A DNA stretch of 8,981 nucleotides from positions 1 through 8,981 of the forward strand of contig JANXRO010000253.1 of NCBI GenBank assembly GCA_025356765.1. The letters are read 5' to 3'. The DNA is from Hyphomicrobiales bacterium. GTDB lineage: Bacteria > Pseudomonadota > Alphaproteobacteria > Rhizobiales > Aestuariivirgaceae. The notes below the pieces were generated by a model. It had not been told where the DNA came from. It did not search any database and saw only the letters and a program-made list of their open reading frames with translations. Positions 6,527-8,981 of this stretch are shown piece after piece (position 1 is the stretch's first letter; each line of letters begins with the position of its first letter). A program made the position numbers and the translations under genes.

Positions 6527-8340
6527 TGAAGCTTAAAACCTGGGCAAAGCTTGGTATAAAAAACGTTGCACATGTCGCGGCCTATCGCTTGCTGTTGAAA
6601 GCTGGGTTGCATCCGGCCCAAAAATTGCAGGCGCTGGCACCAGAGGGCGAGCTTTTTCGAGCTCCTATAAATGTGAACAAGGCAGCTGGCTTAGAAGAAC
6701 TGCCATGGATGAATAATCCAATCTACTTTGGTTTTCAAAATGCTCCCGCTTCGACAGCGCCGCCGCGGTGGGAGCGCAACCCTTTTGTCCCCCAGCAGCA
6801 GGCAAGGCTTGATTTGCCATGGTGGAAAATTTCTGATTTTGCCCCACAGCAAGGTGATATTAAATATATATGGGAGGCATCGCGTTTCGAATGGGCTGTT
6901 AATTTTGCAATTGTGGCCCGAAATGGCGACAGCAATTTTCTCACAAAGCTCAATCAATGGTGCGTTGATTGGTGGAAAAACAATCCACCGTTTTTTGGGC
7001 CAAATTGGAAATGCGCTCAAGAAGCGTCCATTCGCACCATTCGACTTTGTGTTTGTGCAGATATTTTAAGCCAGTTTAAAAATAGCCAAAAAGCATTGAT
7101 TGAAACAATTGCCATTCATTTAGCGCGCGTAAAACCCACGTTAAGGTATGCGCAAGCCCAAGAAAACAATCATGCAACAACTGAAGCCGCCGCCATGATT
7201 ATTGGTGGATTGCTGTTGCGCCAAAATCAACATCCTTTGGGATCAAGCTTCATTCGCTTGGGCTTTGCCGCGTTGGAAAAAGCGCTTGCGAAGTTGATTA
7301 TGGATGATGGTTCATTCAGCCAAAACTCCACCAACTATCATCGATTTATGTTGGACACTGTGTGTTTAACGAAACTGATTTGTGACAAATATGAAGCAGC
7401 ACAGTTTTCTGAAGCTTCACTTGTCAAAATTGAATCAGCAATTCGTTGGTTGAATGCGATGACAGACCCGACGTCAGGACAAGCTTTTAATCTTGGCCAC
7501 AATGACAGTGCATATTTGTTGCCCTATCCAATTGGCAAGGCGCGAGACTTCCGTATGACCATTGGTTTTGCACAGGCGCTTTTTTCGACCGCAGTCGATG
7601 TTGAAAATGCCAAAGCCGCGCAACCATTTTTTCAATATTGGAATATTGAAAAGGTTGCCGAACGTGAACCTGAAATACACGATGGTGTTTTCGATGATGG
7701 CGGCTTTTGCCTTCTCAACGATCGATCAACCAAAGTGTTGCTACGTGTGCCAAAATACAGGTTCAGGCCTGCACATTGTGATGGTTTGCATGTGGATGTG
7801 TTTGTGAATGGAGAAAATATTCTCCGCGACTCTGGTTCCATCAGCTATATTTCAAAAGACGCAGCAATCGATTTGGCTTTAACGCGCCACCACAACACTG
7901 TTCAATTTGACGAAAATGAACAAATGCCTCGTCTCAGTCGTTTTCTGTGGGGCGATTGGTTGGCACCGAGTGAGCCTATTTCTTTTGAAAAAACGAGCAA
8001 TGGCGGAGCGATGTCTTCGGCTTATAAAGATCGAAGATTGAATAGGCATTGGCGAAAAGTTGAACTCTCTAAAAATCATGTAATGATCACTGATGACATT
8101 GCGGGCAATTTTCAAAAGGCAACGCTGCGCTGGCATTTGGCACCGGGCCCTTGGCGTGAAATTGAACCGGGCACCTTCGCGAACGGAAAAATCAAATTAC
8201 GGATTACATCCGTCAGCAACATTCGATTTGAACTATCAGAAGCAAACCAAGGCCTCAGCTATGGTGTTGCCTCAACCATTCCGTTTGTTGAAGCAAGCTG
8301 CAACAAGGCGGCGCAGCTTATCACTGAACTGAGGTGGTAA
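6526..8340 (+). CDS. Heparinase II/III-like (alginate lyase family) protein
   Basis: This 604-residue protein has an N-terminal alpha-helical toroid-type region (about 90-370) and a C-terminal beta-rich heparinase II/III domain (about 380-604). Diagnostic segments are IKYIWEASRFEW (112-123), ENNHATTEAAA (213-223), DGSFSQNSTNYHRFMLD (261-277, with Tyr271 a likely catalytic residue) and FRPAHCDGLHVDVFVNGENI (413-432), followed by LRDSGSISY. His417 and Asp419 lie where the family keeps metal or catalytic residues. Known relatives cleave uronate-containing glycans by beta-elimination. The N-terminus MKLKTWAKLGIKNVAHVAAY is basic and not a convincing signal peptide, so a cytoplasmic location is possible. 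AGG at 6519-6521 precedes the ATG by 4 nt, and the start overlaps the oxidoreductase stop (TAATG), so the two products are probably made together. Its role could be trimming, quality control or an epimerase-like step on the cluster's own glycan. Confidence 0.87.
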   Translation: MKLKTWAKLGIKNVAHVAAYRLLLKAGLHPAQKLQALAPEGELFRAPINVNKAAGLEELPWMNNPIYFGFQNAPASTAPPRWERNPFVPQQQARLDLPWWKISDFAPQQGDIKYIWEASRFEWAVNFAIVARNGDSNFLTKLNQWCVDWWKNNPPFFGPNWKCAQEASIRTIRLCVCADILSQFKNSQKALIETIAIHLARVKPTLRYAQAQENNHATTEAAAMIIGGLLLRQNQHPLGSSFIRLGFAALEKALAKLIMDDGSFSQNSTNYHRFMLDTVCLTKLICDKYEAAQFSEASLVKIESAIRWLNAMTDPTSGQAFNLGHNDSAYLLPYPIGKARDFRMTIGFAQALFSTAVDVENAKAAQPFFQYWNIEKVAEREPEIHDGVFDDGGFCLLNDRSTKVLLRVPKYRFRPAHCDGLHVDVFVNGENILRDSGSISYISKDAAIDLALTRHHNTVQFDENEQMPRLSRFLWGDWLAPSEPISFEKTSNGGAMSSAYKDRRLNRHWRKVELSKNHVMITDDIAGNFQKATLRWHLAPGPWREIEPGTFANGKIKLRITSVSNIRFELSEANQGLSYGVASTIPFVEASCNKAAQLITELRW

Positions 8341-8358
8341 AATGCAGCGGGCATCTAA

Positions 8359-8981
8359 ATGAAAATTCTTTACCTTCATCAATTTTTCACAACACCAAAG
8401 GGCGCTGGCGGGACGCGTTCATTTGAACTGGCTAAACGCTTAGTGGCGCGTGGCCATTCAGTGACTGTTGTTTGTGGCTCTTTGATTAACGGCAATACGG
8501 GGTTGAGTGCAGCATTCACAAACGGCAAACGCGAAGGGCTGGTTTCCGGAATAAACGTGATTGAATATGAACTGCCATATGGCAATCAACATAGTTTGCT
8601 ACGCCGCAGTTTTGCGTTTCTGAAATATTCATGGCGGGTCAGCCTGTTTGCAATGGCGTTCAAGGCTGATCTCATTTTTGCAACGTCGCCGCCGCTTACT
8701 GTGGCAATACCCACAATGCTCAGTCGCATGTTCAGCAGAAGCAAAATTGTCATCGAGGTTCGTGATCTTTGGCCAGAATCGCCAAAGGCCATGGGCGTTA
8801 TCAAAAGCAAACCTTTGCTTTGGGCGATGCGCGTTTTGGAAATTTTGCTTTATCGTTCAGCCCATCGTTTTGTTGCATTGGCGCCTGGCATTAAACAGGC
8901 AATCATGGCCATGGGGTATCGTGCCGATGCTATTGAACTGGTGCCCAACGGTTCTGATATGGAAGAGAACACGGACGTTGG
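8359..8981 (+). CDS. GT4 family glycosyltransferase, WbuB-like (N-terminal part, runs off window)
   Basis: The first 207 codons are present and the frame is open to the window edge. The start MKILYLHQFFTTPKGAGGTR, with its glycine-rich donor-domain loop, is characteristic of WbuB-type GT4 retaining glycosyltransferases. It is followed by a Rossmann-like strand HSVTVVCG (33-40), ADLIFATSPPLT (103-114), IEVRDLWPESP (132-142) and LVPNGSD (194-200), which closes the N-terminal acceptor domain. The C-terminal nucleotide-sugar domain with its E-x7-E motif lies beyond the window. It would add a sugar to a lipid-linked intermediate on the cytoplasmic face. In-frame TAA at 8356-8358 directly precedes the ATG, which fixes 8359 as the earliest ATG. 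No strong ribosome site lies at normal distance; GAGGTGG at 8331-8337 is too far upstream. The 18-bp gap to the heparinase gene implies one operon. Confidence 0.9.
   Translation, partial: MKILYLHQFFTTPKGAGGTRSFELAKRLVARGHSVTVVCGSLINGNTGLSAAFTNGKREGLVSGINVIEYELPYGNQHSLLRRSFAFLKYSWRVSLFAMAFKADLIFATSPPLTVAIPTMLSRMFSRSKIVIEVRDLWPESPKAMGVIKSKPLLWAMRVLEILLYRSAHRFVALAPGIKQAIMAMGYRADAIELVPNGSDMEENTDV

Noticed and set aside
6691..7020. Minus-strand open frames under the heparinase-like gene
   Set aside because: They are shadows of a gene with strong conserved motifs and lack recognisable domains or ribosome sites.
8342..8362. ATG at 8342 as start of the glycosyltransferase
   Set aside because: It is in another frame and meets a TGA after six codons; the family start MKILYLHQ begins at 8359.

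Overview
This window is part of a surface-polysaccharide (O-antigen, capsule or exopolysaccharide) biosynthesis locus from a Gram-negative bacterium. Base composition is moderate to slightly AT-rich by eye. The gene set (Wzy-like, Wzx-like, FkbM methyltransferase, bi-domain oxidoreductase, heparinase-like protein, WbuB-type glycosyltransferase), with tight ATGA/TAATG couplings, is common in Alphaproteobacteria. I infer that class only tentatively, because there is no rRNA or housekeeping marker here.

Layout. Positions 1-81 hold a possible 3' end of an upstream gene and the leader of the first clear gene. At 82-2618 (+) lie two translationally coupled multi-pass membrane proteins: a Wzy/O-antigen-ligase-like polymerase, then a Wzx/MATE-like flippase candidate. 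At 2629-4250 (-) lies a two-gene methyltransferase cassette, an FkbM-family enzyme followed by a Methyltransf_11-type enzyme, also coupled by a 4-nt overlap. It converges on the flippase gene with only 10 bp between stops and diverges from the next operon across a 131-bp control region (4251-4381) that holds a 7-bp inverted repeat. At 4382-8981 (+) lie a fused dehydrogenase/Gfo-Idh-MocA oxidoreductase, a heparinase II/III-like protein whose start overlaps the previous stop by 1 nt, and the N-terminal third to half of a GT4 glycosyltransferase that runs off the window.

How the parts may work together (inference). The glycosyltransferase builds a repeat unit on a lipid carrier, the flippase moves it across the inner membrane and the polymerase joins the units. 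The oxidoreductase probably acts on a sugar nucleotide or lipid-linked sugar. The heparinase-like protein would act on uronate-containing glycan, as a lyase or possibly an epimerase-like enzyme. The methyltransferases may cap or decorate the sugar. The initiating transferase, chain-length regulator and outer-membrane export genes are not in the window. No RNA genes, CRISPR arrays, insertion sequences or convincing terminators were seen.

The points most worth following up are the coupled oxidoreductase-heparinase pair (an N-terminal dehydrogenase half that seems to lack the usual zinc ligands, and a lyase-like protein with no visible signal peptide), and the divergently transcribed methyltransferase cassette with its inverted-repeat control region.
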